Shown here piece by piece: positions 43,847 to 52,977 of a stretch of DNA of 64,000 nucleotides. Both the position numbers and the translations under genes were made by a program. The stretch's first letter is position 1; each line of letters starts with the position of its first letter. The stretch is from Mucilaginibacter mali. GTDB lineage: Bacteria > Bacteroidota > Bacteroidia > Sphingobacteriales > Sphingobacteriaceae. The notes beneath the pieces are model-generated. The model was not told the origin of the DNA and searched no databases. It was given only the letters and a program-made list of their open reading frames with translations. Location of the stretch: positions 2,480,001 through 2,544,000 of the forward strand of contig NZ_CP054139.1 in assembly GCF_013283875.1 (NCBI RefSeq), written 5' to 3'.

Positions 43847-45073
43847 CTACGCGGTCGCTAATTTACCGTCCGGCTTTTTATCCAGCAATTTATAGTATTG
43901 GGGCTGGTCTGGTCTGATGCCTTCCTTAGCGGTAAAGTCTTTAAACATCAGTTCGTATGATAAAATAAACCATACGATGATGCATGGCCAGGCTTTCAAC
44001 ACGTAGTTACTTACAATTTCTTCGCGCAGATATTTAGGGAAAGCATCGGTAAGGCCAAGCCCGGTGATCACCAGTAATAATACCAGAATAATGATATTGC
44101 GGGTGGTAAACGGCTTATCCTGCAAAAACATCCACAACATAGCGCCGGTAACAGCGATAACATAAGTAGGATGCTCGGAACCTGTGCTAAACAATACTAC
44201 CGTAAGTAATGCTGAAGCCAACACTCTCAAACGGAATTTAAGCGCAGTGAATTGACTGAACCTTAGCAGCGGTAGCCCAAATACCACGGCGCCAAACAGC
44301 AGGAATGGCGTATTTGGCAGGTAAGGGTTGCCTACCATACGGCGACAAACCCCCATGAACGAAATATCCTGCGCGGCGCCAAAACCTATATTCTGATGAT
44401 TTTTATCCAACAGCGAATGGTACCAATCGGTATAAGACTGCACTACAAAGTGCGGGCTTGATATTACCGCCGGCAACACCAGGAAAAACGCGAACCAAAA
44501 TACGGTATAGCCAATAAATTTGCCCTTGTTTTTAGAGAACATGAAAAATGCCAGGCCTATTATGGGATATAGTTTGATCAGCGCACCTAATACAATAAAC
44601 AAGGTAGCCCATTCATCCTTCCCCTTACGAACCAGCCTGAAACTAAAAATAATAAAAGCTGTGATAATTGGGTTAAACTGTATATTATGTACCGAATTAG
44701 CAAACTCTATACTACTACACAGCAGGATAAGCATTTTCACTTTATTTGATAAAGGCAAGGTGTCTACAGCCCAAAGCAGCAACACGGCATTGAGTAAACT
44801 CCAGAATAAGAGTCCCCACCCATCGCTCATTAATGCAAATGGCGCAACAAACATGCTAAAAACAGGGCCGTAATGGTTAGAGTCGTAATATTCGCCGGGA
44901 TATAATTTATAGAGGTCGGTTTGGGCTACGGTATGAAAATATACCTGCTTAAATATAACATAGTTGTTATACATGTTGGGTTTATACTTGTAATACGCGC
45001 AGAAAGCAGCTACTGCGATCCAAAGCGCGCACACCAATCTATAGTTGGTTAAAAAGGGGTGTTTCCTGGGCAT
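43847..45073 (-). CDS. GT87/DUF2029-family membrane glycosyltransferase
   Basis: The ATG at 45073 (408 residues) is preferred over a TTG nine bases earlier. About ten membrane helices are visible. The family motif region includes DLYKLYPGEYYDSNHYGPVFSMFVAPFALM in the first periplasmic loop and FIVLGALIKLYPIIGLAFFMF in the middle. DUF2029/GT87 proteins use polyprenyl-phosphate sugars to add mannose or similar sugars to cell-envelope glycans; the specific acceptor here is unknown. It stands alone next to the nuo region. Confidence 0.8.
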   Translation of the reverse strand: MPRKHPFLTNYRLVCALWIAVAAFCAYYKYKPNMYNNYVIFKQVYFHTVAQTDLYKLYPGEYYDSNHYGPVFSMFVAPFALMSDGWGLLFWSLLNAVLLLWAVDTLPLSNKVKMLILLCSSIEFANSVHNIQFNPIITAFIIFSFRLVRKGKDEWATLFIVLGALIKLYPIIGLAFFMFSKNKGKFIGYTVFWFAFFLVLPAVISSPHFVVQSYTDWYHSLLDKNHQNIGFGAAQDISFMGVCRRMVGNPYLPNTPFLLFGAVVFGLPLLRFSQFTALKFRLRVLASALLTVVLFSTGSEHPTYVIAVTGAMLWMFLQDKPFTTRNIIILVLLLVITGLGLTDAFPKYLREEIVSNYVLKAWPCIIVWFILSYELMFKDFTAKEGIRPDQPQYYKLLDKKPDGKLATA

Positions 45074-45156
45074 TTGAAACAAATACGTTACAAAATTAAT
45101 ATATCAACTATTATTTACAATAGCTTAACATCAATAATGTTGATATGACAATTTGT

Positions 45157-46371
45157 TTACAAATACTGTGCTATAACATAGCCACTTGCCCAGGCCCACT
45201 GAAAATTATAGCCTCCTAACCAGCCGGTAACGTCTACACACTCACCGCCAAAAAACAACCCGGGGATTTTTTTGGACTCCAGCGTTCGCGATGACAACTC
45301 ATCTGTAGAAACTCCTCCCCGCATTACCTCAGCTTTATCGTATCCCTTATCGCCGGCGGGCTTCACTTTAAATTGATGAATGAGTTCGTTAAGGCTTTCC
45401 AGTTCGGCTTTATTTAATGATGCCAGGTTCTTATCTGCAGGTAGCCGGCTGCTCAACGCGTCGGCAAATTTGCGGGTGAACAGGTTGGCAATTAAGGCCA
45501 GCAAAGGCTTCTTACCATTCAACTTACGCTCCTGCTCTATTACCTCAATGATATTTTGATGAGGCAACAGGTCGATCATGATACTTTCACCCGGCCGCCA
45601 GTATGATGAAATTTGCAGGATGGCCGGGCCGCTGAGTCCCCAGTGAGTGAACAGTATGTTTTCTTCAAAGCTGGCCCTATCGTTCCAAACCCGGCAAAAA
45701 ATACTGTTGCCCGATAGCTGCTCGTACCAGGGCTGGTCTTTACCGGTGATGGTTAGCGGCACTAAGGCCGGGGCAGTGGACACGATCTCCATACCGAAAC
45801 TACGGGCTGTACGCAGGCCAAAATCGGTAGCGCCCATTTTAGCAATAGGCAGGCCGCCGCTGGCAATAACTACTTTAGGCGTTTTTGTCGTTGATGTTTT
45901 GCCCTGTCGTTCGAACGTGATGGTGAAATCATCGCCGTTGTTTTCAATGCTTTTCACTTCGGTATCGCACCAGATCTCCTGCCCCATATCGGCGCATAAA
46001 TTGGTGAACACGTTTACAATATCCCGTGCCTTATCGCTCTCGGGAAACAGTTGTCCTAAGGTTTTTTCCTTGCCGATGATACCGTATGTCTCGAAGAAGC
46101 TGACAGTATCGTCTACCGTCCATTGCGCAAATGCCGATTTGCAGAAATGTGGATTGGCCGAGACAAACTGCTGCGGCGAAGCGTACAGGTTGGTATAATT
46201 GCAGCGCCCGCCACCGCTGATGAGGATCTTGGCCCCCACTTTATCATTTTTTTCCAGCACCAGTACACGCTTGCCTAAAAAGCCGGCCTGCACGGCACAC
46301 ATCAGTCCGCAGGCGCCGCCGCCAATAATTATGGCATCAAATTGAGATGTATTTATTAAGTTTGCAACCAT
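45157..46371 (-). CDS. HI0933-family (YhiN/BaiN-like) FAD-dependent oxidoreductase
   Basis: The open frame extends 159 bases further upstream, but the ATG at 46371 fits the fold, opening 8 residues before the dinucleotide-binding motif. It gives 404 residues: FDAIIIGGGACGLMCAVQAGFLGKRVLVLEKNDKVGAKILISGGGRCNYTN is the FAD site and the HI0933 signature; PKVVIASGGLPIAKMGATDFGLRTARSFG is the second, and FFGGECVDVTGWLGGYNFQWAWASGYVIA the C-terminal one. The reaction is not settled for this family. Its start codon overlaps that of nuoA on the other strand by two bases (palindromic CATG). Confidence 0.88.
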   Translation of the reverse strand: MVANLINTSQFDAIIIGGGACGLMCAVQAGFLGKRVLVLEKNDKVGAKILISGGGRCNYTNLYASPQQFVSANPHFCKSAFAQWTVDDTVSFFETYGIIGKEKTLGQLFPESDKARDIVNVFTNLCADMGQEIWCDTEVKSIENNGDDFTITFERQGKTSTTKTPKVVIASGGLPIAKMGATDFGLRTARSFGMEIVSTAPALVPLTITGKDQPWYEQLSGNSIFCRVWNDRASFEENILFTHWGLSGPAILQISSYWRPGESIMIDLLPHQNIIEVIEQERKLNGKKPLLALIANLFTRKFADALSSRLPADKNLASLNKAELESLNELIHQFKVKPAGDKGYDKAEVMRGGVSTDELSSRTLESKKIPGLFFGGECVDVTGWLGGYNFQWAWASGYVIAQYL

Positions 46372-47023
46372 GGGCGAAATCTCGCAAATATCAGAATTTG
46401 GAAAGATATTGGTGTTTATAATTACCGGATTTGTTTTGGTGGCTGTAACCCTGTTTGTTGGTAAGCTGGTTGCGCCCGATAAGCCCAATCCTGAAAAGCT
46501 GACATCGTACGAGTGTGGTGAGGAGCCCACCGGTAACGCCTGGATCCCGTTTAACCCCCGTTTTTATGTGATTGCATTGGTTTTCCTGCTGTTCGAAGTG
46601 GAGATGGTGTTCATCATCCCCTGGGCAACTATTTTTGGCAGCCACGAGTTAATAGCCGCCGATAGCCGTTGGGGTAAGTTTACGCTGATAGAAATGTTAA
46701 TTTTTATGGGCATCCTGATATTGGGTTTAGTTTACGTTTGGCGCAAAGGCGACCTGAACTGGATAAAACCCGAAGCCGAAATACCACATACCAACGTACT
46801 GATCCCGGCATCGTTATACGATAAACTGAATACCGAGCAAGGCAACTACACAATAAAAGCCTTTTCGGCCTTAACCGAAAAGGAAATCGCGACAAGCCAG
46901 GTGCCGATCGCAACTCCTTCAACTGCTCCTGCTACCGAAACTTCTGCGACAACGCCTGCAACGCCGCCGGTAAGAAAGCCCATGTTTAAACCATCATTTA
47001 AAAAGCCAGAAAATGAATCCTGA
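46370..47023 (+). CDS. nuoA: NADH-quinone oxidoreductase subunit A
   Basis: Subunit of complex I, in the membrane arm near the quinone channel. Residues 10-125 hold three helices with the conserved [43 protein letters not shown] block; the loop cysteine and acidic residues of that block are as in other NuoA proteins. The total length of 217 residues exceeds the usual 120-145 because of a C-terminal extension (about 145-217), rich in Ala, Thr and Pro ([19 protein letters not shown]) and ending in basic residues. nuoB follows with an 11-base overlap. The ATG at 46370 shares bases with the start of the divergent flavoprotein, so its promoter must lie within that gene. Confidence 0.94.
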   Translation: MGEISQISEFGKILVFIITGFVLVAVTLFVGKLVAPDKPNPEKLTSYECGEEPTGNAWIPFNPRFYVIALVFLLFEVEMVFIIPWATIFGSHELIAADSRWGKFTLIEMLIFMGILILGLVYVWRKGDLNWIKPEAEIPHTNVLIPASLYDKLNTEQGNYTIKAFSALTEKEIATSQVPIATPSTAPATETSATTPATPPVRKPMFKPSFKKPENES

Positions 47024-47498
47024 GAGCATGAACGAGAATGGCGGTGTAATGGTAACCAAGCTGAACGACCTGATGAACTGGTCGCGCCTGTCATCGCTGT
47101 GGCCGCTGAGTTTTGGTATTGCCTGCTGCGCGATAGAGATGATGGGGTCAATGGCATCAACTTACGATCTCGACCGCTTTGGCGTATTCCCCCGCCCATC
47201 AGCCCGCCAGGCCGACGTGATTATTATAGCCGGCACCGTTACCTTTAAAATGGCCGAGCGCATCAAGCGCCTGTACGAACAAATGCCCGACCCAAAATAT
47301 GTCATCAGCATGGGTTCCTGCTCAAACTGTGGCGGGCCTTACTGGCAGCATGGCTACCATGTGGTAAAAGGTGTTGACAGGGTGATACCGGTTGATGTTT
47401 ATGTGCAGGGTTGCCCTCCGCGCCCGGAAGCTTTAATTGGCGCTATTCTGGAATTGCAGAAAAAGATTGAGGGTGAGCAGCTGATCAGTTTAGGTTAA
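47013..47498 (+). CDS. nuoB: NADH-quinone oxidoreductase subunit B
   Basis: This is the N2 iron-sulfur subunit of complex I. The 161 residues include the cluster cysteines in [24 protein letters not shown] and [11 protein letters not shown], so it should be functional. The ATG at 47013 overlaps the nuoA stop by 11 bases; an ATG at 47028 is an alternative. The gene pair nuoA-nuoB is not followed by nuoC, which lies 7.3 kb downstream. The 3' end overlaps that of the convergent gene by 14 bases. Confidence 0.96.
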   Translation: MNPESMNENGGVMVTKLNDLMNWSRLSSLWPLSFGIACCAIEMMGSMASTYDLDRFGVFPRPSARQADVIIIAGTVTFKMAERIKRLYEQMPDPKYVISMGSCSNCGGPYWQHGYHVVKGVDRVIPVDVYVQGCPPRPEALIGAILELQKKIEGEQLISLG

Positions 47499-48117
47499 CT
47501 GAATATTTCTGATCGGCGTGTTTGGCTCTTTGCTCCAAAATATTTTTAATTACCTGCTGTAGCATATAAGAGTCCCAATCTGTTGAAAACCTCAGGCTTT
47601 TGTTAAACAAGGCGTTATCTGCATGGCGTATCGCAAAATACGTTTTGTAATTGCTTAGCTGCACCTTATCCCAGGGAATCAATTCGTTATCGTTCCAACA
47701 AACACCCTGGTGATTAAACTCCACACCACTGATAAACAAGGCTTCCCGTTTTTTAAACCGTTCGGCAATATCCAACAGATCGGGCTGGAATAGGTTTGCC
47801 CAAACCGCATTGATCAATTCTCCAAACTTATCGGTATAAAGGTCTTTCTTTATCCCATAGTAACTTGAAAATTTTAGCGGGATGATCTCATTATTATCCA
47901 GCTTCAGTTCAATATTAAAATGCCTCCCAATAGGGAAGTATAATCCTTTTATCCACTTAACCCCAAATCTTAAGGAGAGTACCTTTTCTCTCGGTATCAC
48001 CATTTTAGCATCCGGATAAGCGTCGGTACTTACAATTAAACAATCGTCGGCAAAACAATAGATTTTTCCTTGCCGGGATAAAAGGTTCGGTATAGATATG
48101 GTATTTTCGGCAGACAT
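47485..48117 (-). CDS. Hypothetical protein, converging on nuoB
   Basis: The 210-residue soluble protein is not recognised. It is beta-rich in the first two thirds ([53 protein letters not shown]) and ends in a helix ([17 protein letters not shown]). The strand pattern is loosely like a PH-type domain. There is no signal peptide or membrane segment. Its stop falls inside the last codons of nuoB on the other strand. Confidence 0.6.
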   Translation of the reverse strand: MSAENTISIPNLLSRQGKIYCFADDCLIVSTDAYPDAKMVIPREKVLSLRFGVKWIKGLYFPIGRHFNIELKLDNNEIIPLKFSSYYGIKKDLYTDKFGELINAVWANLFQPDLLDIAERFKKREALFISGVEFNHQGVCWNDNELIPWDKVQLSNYKTYFAIRHADNALFNKSLRFSTDWDSYMLQQVIKNILEQRAKHADQKYSVNLN

Positions 48118-48305
48118 TTATAAAGCCAATGTATAAATATTCCGCAGTATTTTAAATCTTATATCCCTGTTTTTAGTGGTATTCTGAACATAATTCACCT
48201 CCCCCTTATAGGGTGATTTTCGCACATTTCCATTTACACATCCACGCCGTCTATTGCATTTTTTAGTTTTTACCCTATCTTTAAAAACCTTAAACACAAA
48301 CTATT

Positions 48306-48776
48306 ATGACCAGCAAAACCCAAAATCCCGGCCTGATCAAACAAATTATCCTCACCTGGTTGCTTTGCGGCACGCTTGATGCTATAGCCGCTATGGTGAT
48401 CAATCCGGGTGTACCCATCGCTGCCATTTTCAAATATATTGCCGGGGGATTTTTTGGCCGGGAAGCGGTAGCGGCAGGCGGTACAGAGATGGTAGTTTAC
48501 GGTGCCCTGTTCCATTATCTTATCGCGCTGATATTCACTTTTATATTTTTCAAACTCTACCCAACACTTATTGGTGTTGTGCGTAACAAGATAGTGCTGG
48601 CCTTTCTTATCGGCATTGTGATATGGCTGATCATGAACCTGCTGGTAGTGCCCTACTTAAGCCACATTGTAACCAGGCCAATAAACCTGGTTGGTATGCT
48701 AAAAAATATGGCGGCGTTAATTGCAGCCTTTGGTTTTCCTATAAGTTTTATTGCCGGGAAGTATTGGCGTCAGTGA
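48306..48776 (+). CDS. Small four-helix integral membrane protein, function unknown
   Basis: The 156-residue protein has four predicted membrane helices: about 12-32 (IILTWLLCGTLDAIAAMVI), 67-85 (YGALFHYLIALIFTFIFF), 95-118 (IVLAFLIGIVIWLIMNLLVV) and 130-150. The FKYIAGGFFGREAVAAGG loop lies after helix 1. Related small proteins in Bacteroidetes are unnamed. A terminator hairpin lies 40 bases downstream, shared with the converging icd gene. Confidence 0.7.
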   Translation: MTSKTQNPGLIKQIILTWLLCGTLDAIAAMVINPGVPIAAIFKYIAGGFFGREAVAAGGTEMVVYGALFHYLIALIFTFIFFKLYPTLIGVVRNKIVLAFLIGIVIWLIMNLLVVPYLSHIVTRPINLVGMLKNMAALIAAFGFPISFIAGKYWRQ

Positions 48777-48815
48777 TTAGAGGTTAAAGATTAGAGATTA
48801 GACTTTCATATAACT

Positions 48816-48853
48816 AAAAACGGCAGGATTTTATAAACCTGCCGTTTTATTTT
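48816..48853. terminator. Bidirectional terminator before icd
   Basis: The hairpin aaaaacggcagg / cctgccgtttt has a 15-base loop and ends in T-rich sequence on both strands. On either side are loosely repeated gattagag / ctctaatc stretches, an outer inverted repeat spanning about 48776-48890. Confidence 0.85.
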
Positions 48854-48894
48854 ACTAATCTCTGATTAACTAATCTCTAATCTTCAATCGTAAA

Positions 48895-50358
48895 CTACTG
48901 CCCCTGTGCCAGCGTATAGCCTATCTTGCCGCCAAAGTTCATCAGGAACTCTACCGAGCAAACCTTTACTTCTTCAGATAGGTCGGCGGCTATGTGCAGG
49001 ATCTCTTTTTGTTTGATCTGACGGCCTTCCTTCTTTTCAAAACGGATCCGGTATTCGTTCACAAGTTCGGTATAGATTGAACCGGTTGGCCAAACTTGTG
49101 TACCACGGTTAGATATCATCACCAGGTCGAAGTTTTCGTTAAAGCGCAGGCTGCGTTTGGCTATCGTGGCCAGTTCATCAGGCTGCATATTTACTTCAAC
49201 AAACACGTCCACACCTATCATTTCTTCTTCAACACCTTCGGTGGCGGTCAGTTTATTTTTGATCAGGTGTTCCTGGATATCCTTACTTACCTCAAAGCTG
49301 GTATCTTCAAACACGCCGCCGTTGGCAGGCACTTTACCTAAGTTAGCGATGATGGCATCGGCAAACTGGTTGGTGTTTGATGCCGGGATCGACTTATCGC
49401 CGAAATCGCCGGTGTGCACGCCTTGCTCTAAAGTATACAACAACGCGTTCTCAATAGCGGCAGCGTTAGCGCTGTAACCTAAATAACGCAGCATCGAGAT
49501 ACCCGAAAGCAACAGCGCCGTTGGGTTAGCGATACCCTTACCAGCGATATCCGGCGCTGTACCATGCACAGCTTCAAATATCGAGATATTATCGCCGATG
49601 TTAGCCGATGGCGCGAAGCCTAAGCCGCCTACCAAACCTGCGCATAGGTCGGATACGATATCGCCCTGCAGGTTGGTCAGCACAATGGCCTGGAACATTT
49701 CCGGGCGCGATACCAGTTTCATGCACAGGTCGTCAACAATGATATCAGTCGCTTCAATTTCAGGATATTCTTTGGCGATATCTTTAAATACCTCCAAAAA
49801 CATGCCGTCGGTCAGCTTCATGATATTGGCCTTGTGGGCGCAGGCCAGTTTGGTATAGCCCTTGCGTTTAGCCATTTCGAAGGCGTAACGAATTACCTGG
49901 GCTGAACCCGGGCGGGTGATGATACGGCGGCCAACGGCTACGTCGTAGGTGAGCAAGTGCTCGATACCACCATAGGTATCTTCTATATTTTCGCGTACAA
50001 TGGTGATATTGATGGGGATGCCTGCTTTAGAGAAAACAGTATCTACACCGTTCAGCGTACGGAAATCGCGCTGGTTGGCATAGGTATTCCATACTTTACG
50101 GGCGGTAACGTTAATACTTTTTACACCTTTGCCCTTGGGGGTTTCCATAGGGCCTTTAAACAACAAGCCTAAGGTTTCGATGGTTTCTTTGGCCTGGGCG
50201 GTCATCCCGGTAGAATGGCCTGCATCGAAATAGGACTTGCCCATTTCAACAAATTCGTATTCTAACTTAACATCGTTGGCTTTAAATATGCGCAGTACGG
50301 CATCCATTATTTCCGGGCCGATACCATCGCCATTTGCTACCGCTATTTTAGTTTTCAT
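48895..50358 (-). CDS. icd: NADP-type isocitrate dehydrogenase
   Basis: The 487-residue protein oxidises isocitrate to 2-oxoglutarate in the TCA cycle. The N-terminus KIAVANGDGIGPEIM, the substrate loop ITIVRENIEDTYGGIEH, HKANIMKLTDGMF, IIVDDLCMKLVSRPEMFQAIVLTNLQGDIVSDLCAGLVGGLGFAPSANIG and FEAVHGTAPDIAGKGIANPTALLLS are all present. The extra C-terminal domain (about 350-487) is as in the long IDH form of Thermus and many Bacteroidetes. NADP preference is inferred. It runs divergently from purK across a 202-bp gap. Confidence 0.93.
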   Translation of the reverse strand: MKTKIAVANGDGIGPEIMDAVLRIFKANDVKLEYEFVEMGKSYFDAGHSTGMTAQAKETIETLGLLFKGPMETPKGKGVKSINVTARKVWNTYANQRDFRTLNGVDTVFSKAGIPINITIVRENIEDTYGGIEHLLTYDVAVGRRIITRPGSAQVIRYAFEMAKRKGYTKLACAHKANIMKLTDGMFLEVFKDIAKEYPEIEATDIIVDDLCMKLVSRPEMFQAIVLTNLQGDIVSDLCAGLVGGLGFAPSANIGDNISIFEAVHGTAPDIAGKGIANPTALLLSGISMLRYLGYSANAAAIENALLYTLEQGVHTGDFGDKSIPASNTNQFADAIIANLGKVPANGGVFEDTSFEVSKDIQEHLIKNKLTATEGVEEEMIGVDVFVEVNMQPDELATIAKRSLRFNENFDLVMISNRGTQVWPTGSIYTELVNEYRIRFEKKEGRQIKQKEILHIAADLSEEVKVCSVEFLMNFGGKIGYTLAQGQ

Positions 50359-50389
50359 GCAGTATATTTTGTTGGTGATAAATACTATG

Positions 50390-50397
50390 CAAACATA
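50390..50397 (-). promoter_or_regulatory. Candidate -7 element of icd
   Basis: The minus strand reads TATGTTTG, a perfect TAnnTTTG, 32 bases before the icd start. No equally clear -33 element was found at 19-21 bases. Confidence 0.4.
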
Positions 50398-50460
50398 CTA
50401 CTTTTTGAGCAATCCTCCGCCTCATCTACGTATAAAATACGCTTTTTATCAAACAAATAC

Positions 50461-50485
50461 CAATAGTGTAATTTATACACTATTG
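50461..50485. promoter_or_regulatory. Perfect palindrome between icd and purK
   Basis: CAATAGTGTA and its exact complement are separated by five bases (atttA). It lies 102 bases before icd and 76 before purK. There is no T-run after it, so it is more likely an operator for a dimeric regulator than a terminator. Confidence 0.5.
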
Positions 50486-50560
50486 CAGTGAATTTATTTT
50501 AACATACAGATAATACTTTTAGGCTTTTTGAAAGATTTGGGCTAAACTTGCATCATCATT

Positions 50561-51700
50561 ATGAAAGCATTTTACGGAGATCTGAAACTGGGCATTTTAG
50601 GCGGCGGCCAACTGGGGCGCATGCTGATACAACAGGCCATTAATTATAACGTGACAATTAAAGTATTAGATCCTGACCCCGAAGCGCCCTGCCGTAAACT
50701 GTGTGATGAATTTACCGCCGGTTCCCTTGGCGATTACGAAACCGTTTACAACTTCGGTAAAACTGTAGACCTGCTCACCATCGAGATTGAAAAGGTAAAC
50801 GTTGATGCCCTGGAGCAGTTGGAAAAAGAGGGCGTAGTGGTTTATCCGCAACCCCGCATCATCCGCCTGATACAGGATAAGGGACTTCAGAAGCAATTTT
50901 TTAAAGAGAACGATATCCCCACGGCTGATTTCCAGATCATATCCTCTATCGAGCAATTGAAACAAAGCCATATCCCCTTTCCATATATCCAAAAGCTGCG
51001 TCGCGACGGATACGATGGTAAGGGCGTTTACAAGGTAACTGATGAAGCCGCACTTGATAAAGCCTTTACCGCCCCCAGCCTGGTAGAAAAGCTGATAGAC
51101 TTTGAAAAGGAAATTGCAGTTATAGTGGCCCGGAACGATAACGGCGAAGTGAAATGCTTCCCGATGGTGGAGATGGAGTTTAACCCCGAAGCCAATTTGG
51201 TGGAGTTTTTAATAGCCCCATCGATGCTGCCGTTTGAGATACACCAGGAAGCCGAAAATATTGCCAAACGCATTGCCGAAAGCCTGAAGATAGTCGGATT
51301 GCTGGCAGTAGAGATGTTTTTAGATAAACACGGCCGCATTTTGGTGAACGAACTGGCCCCACGCCCGCATAACAGCGGCCACCAAACTATCGAGGGTAAT
51401 ACCGTATCGCAATTTGAGCAGCACCTGCGCGCTATATTTAACCAGCCATTGGGCAATACCGACTGCCTTAACAACGCCATTATGGTAAACGTTTTGGGCG
51501 AAGCAGGTTATGAAGGCCCCGCGGTTTACCAGGGCATTGAAAAGATCTTGAACAAACCGGGTGTTTACATTCATCTTTACGGCAAAGCCTTAACAAAACC
51601 ATTCCGCAAGATGGGCCATGTTACCATTGTGGATGCCGACCGGGAAAAGGCGATTGAGAAGGCACGGTTTGTGCAGGCAACCCTGAAAGTTATTGCCTGA
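50561..51700 (+). CDS. purK: N5-carboxyaminoimidazole ribonucleotide synthase
   Basis: The 379-residue ATP-grasp enzyme turns AIR, ATP and bicarbonate into N5-CAIR in purine synthesis. Visible are the N-terminal LKLGILGGGQLGRMLIQQAINYNV, the ATP-grasp central EKLIDFEKEIAVIVARN, VGLLAVEMFLDKHGRILVNELAPRPHNSGHQTIEG metal and substrate site and the IMVNVLGEAGYEGPAVYQG block. Its partner purE is 1.3 kb downstream, split from it by two unrelated membrane-protein genes. The length is typical. Confidence 0.96.
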   Translation: MKAFYGDLKLGILGGGQLGRMLIQQAINYNVTIKVLDPDPEAPCRKLCDEFTAGSLGDYETVYNFGKTVDLLTIEIEKVNVDALEQLEKEGVVVYPQPRIIRLIQDKGLQKQFFKENDIPTADFQIISSIEQLKQSHIPFPYIQKLRRDGYDGKGVYKVTDEAALDKAFTAPSLVEKLIDFEKEIAVIVARNDNGEVKCFPMVEMEFNPEANLVEFLIAPSMLPFEIHQEAENIAKRIAESLKIVGLLAVEMFLDKHGRILVNELAPRPHNSGHQTIEGNTVSQFEQHLRAIFNQPLGNTDCLNNAIMVNVLGEAGYEGPAVYQGIEKILNKPGVYIHLYGKALTKPFRKMGHVTIVDADREKAIEKARFVQATLKVIA

Positions 51701-51747
51701 TATTAAAGAGCACTATAGCTTCAATTGATACTAACGTATTCTATAAA

Positions 51748-52410
51748 ATGAAACTTAAACCATGCATTGCGGCCTTAGTGTTCATGTTTTTTTCCATAAA
51801 ATCATTTGGCCAGTATAAGTATATTCAAAAGCTTGGCAATCTTGCTACAATTGCGTTGCCAGATACACCAAAAGTTATAGAGAAGAGCGGTAATAAAATG
51901 TATGGCACAAAATACCATGGCGTAATATTTTTTGCAGCAGTTGGTGATGTTTCAGGCGGACTTAGGGACTTATTTGTGAAAAACAATCTCGACTCTCTTT
52001 ACAATAGCTATATACACGCAATGATAGCCCCGGCCCTGGGTGAAATCTTTTACAAAAACAAGATCAATATTAATGGACACGCAGGTATAGAGTTTGGATA
52101 TAAAGCCGAAATTAACAGGCAAATGATATTCAGGTATAACCATGTTGTAGCGGTACAAGATACGGTATTGTTGTGCAGCATTTTGTCGGCCGATTCATTA
52201 TCAAAAGATGACAAAAACCTTGTTCACTTTTTTAATGGGTTCAAGGTAAAAAGCGCAGAAAGGTTGAGCAGCGAACACGCAGAAGAACTGGGATATAATA
52301 CAGGCTACGTTTTGGGAATTTTGATTGTAATAGCTATTCCCGTTTTGTTAACGCTGGGGATAGTGTTCGCGATAAGAAGAATTGCTTACCGGAAAAGAAA
52401 TAAAGCATAG
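51748..52410 (+). CDS. Hypothetical protein with signal peptide and C-terminal membrane anchor
   Basis: The 220-residue protein is not recognised. It has a signal peptide (PCIAALVFMFFSIKSFGQ), a mainly polar domain of about 165 residues (YHGVIFFAAVGDVSGGLRDLFVKNNLDSLYN) and a C-terminal helix (YVLGILIVIAIPVLLTLGIVFAI) followed by a basic tail RRIAYRKRNKA, so it is likely anchored in the inner membrane with the domain outside. It lies 48 bases after purK on the same strand. Confidence 0.65.
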   Translation: MKLKPCIAALVFMFFSIKSFGQYKYIQKLGNLATIALPDTPKVIEKSGNKMYGTKYHGVIFFAAVGDVSGGLRDLFVKNNLDSLYNSYIHAMIAPALGEIFYKNKININGHAGIEFGYKAEINRQMIFRYNHVVAVQDTVLLCSILSADSLSKDDKNLVHFFNGFKVKSAERLSSEHAEELGYNTGYVLGILIVIAIPVLLTLGIVFAIRRIAYRKRNKA

Positions 52411-52451
52411 GCTATTATGAATTAGTATCTTAGCGCATACTAAAACAATAA

Positions 52452-52967
52452 GTGGACGAAATAAAAATATACAAATCGCCTTTAAAGGCATTGAAACTGA
52501 TCTTCTTAGCTTCAATTTTTGTTGTGCCCAGCCTTTACGCCCTCATCACAGGGAAGCTAAATATGCCTCCCATAATAGCATGGCCTGCCGTGTGTTTTTT
52601 TGGAGTGGGGATGCTGTATGGTATTTTCAACCTGCTGGACAGGCGGCCGCAGATCATCATCAACACCGTAGGTATTTTTGACCGGATGGCTTATACAGAT
52701 TTTATCAACTGGAGCTTAATAGAAAACGCTTATGTATTCCATATCAGTAAGCAAACATTTATAGGTATTGTCATCGACCAATCGGCAACTGACCTGATCA
52801 GGAAAAAAAGCTCGCTCAAGGCATCCAAACATTTAGGCTTCCAGGAGATCACGCTTAAGCTTAGCACCATTAAAATAGACGAGACACGACTAAAGGATTT
52901 TATTGTAGCGATGTCTAAGGCCGACCCCGTTAAACAAACAAAACTAATTGAACAATATAACGCATAA
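52452..52967 (+). CDS. STM3941-like small membrane protein
   Basis: The 171-residue protein starts at a GTG; no ATG lies near. DEIKIYKSPLKALKLIFLASIFVVPSLYAL followed by a second helix (PAVCFFGVGMLYGIFNLLDRRPQIIINTVGIFDR) and the GIVIDQSATDLIRKKSSLKA region resemble the STM3941 family of two-helix proteins with a cytoplasmic PH-like domain; the match is from memory and weak. Function is unknown. purE begins 10 bases after its stop. Confidence 0.6.
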   Translation: MDEIKIYKSPLKALKLIFLASIFVVPSLYALITGKLNMPPIIAWPAVCFFGVGMLYGIFNLLDRRPQIIINTVGIFDRMAYTDFINWSLIENAYVFHISKQTFIGIVIDQSATDLIRKKSSLKASKHLGFQEITLKLSTIKIDETRLKDFIVAMSKADPVKQTKLIEQYNA

Positions 52968-52977
52968 ACACATCAGC

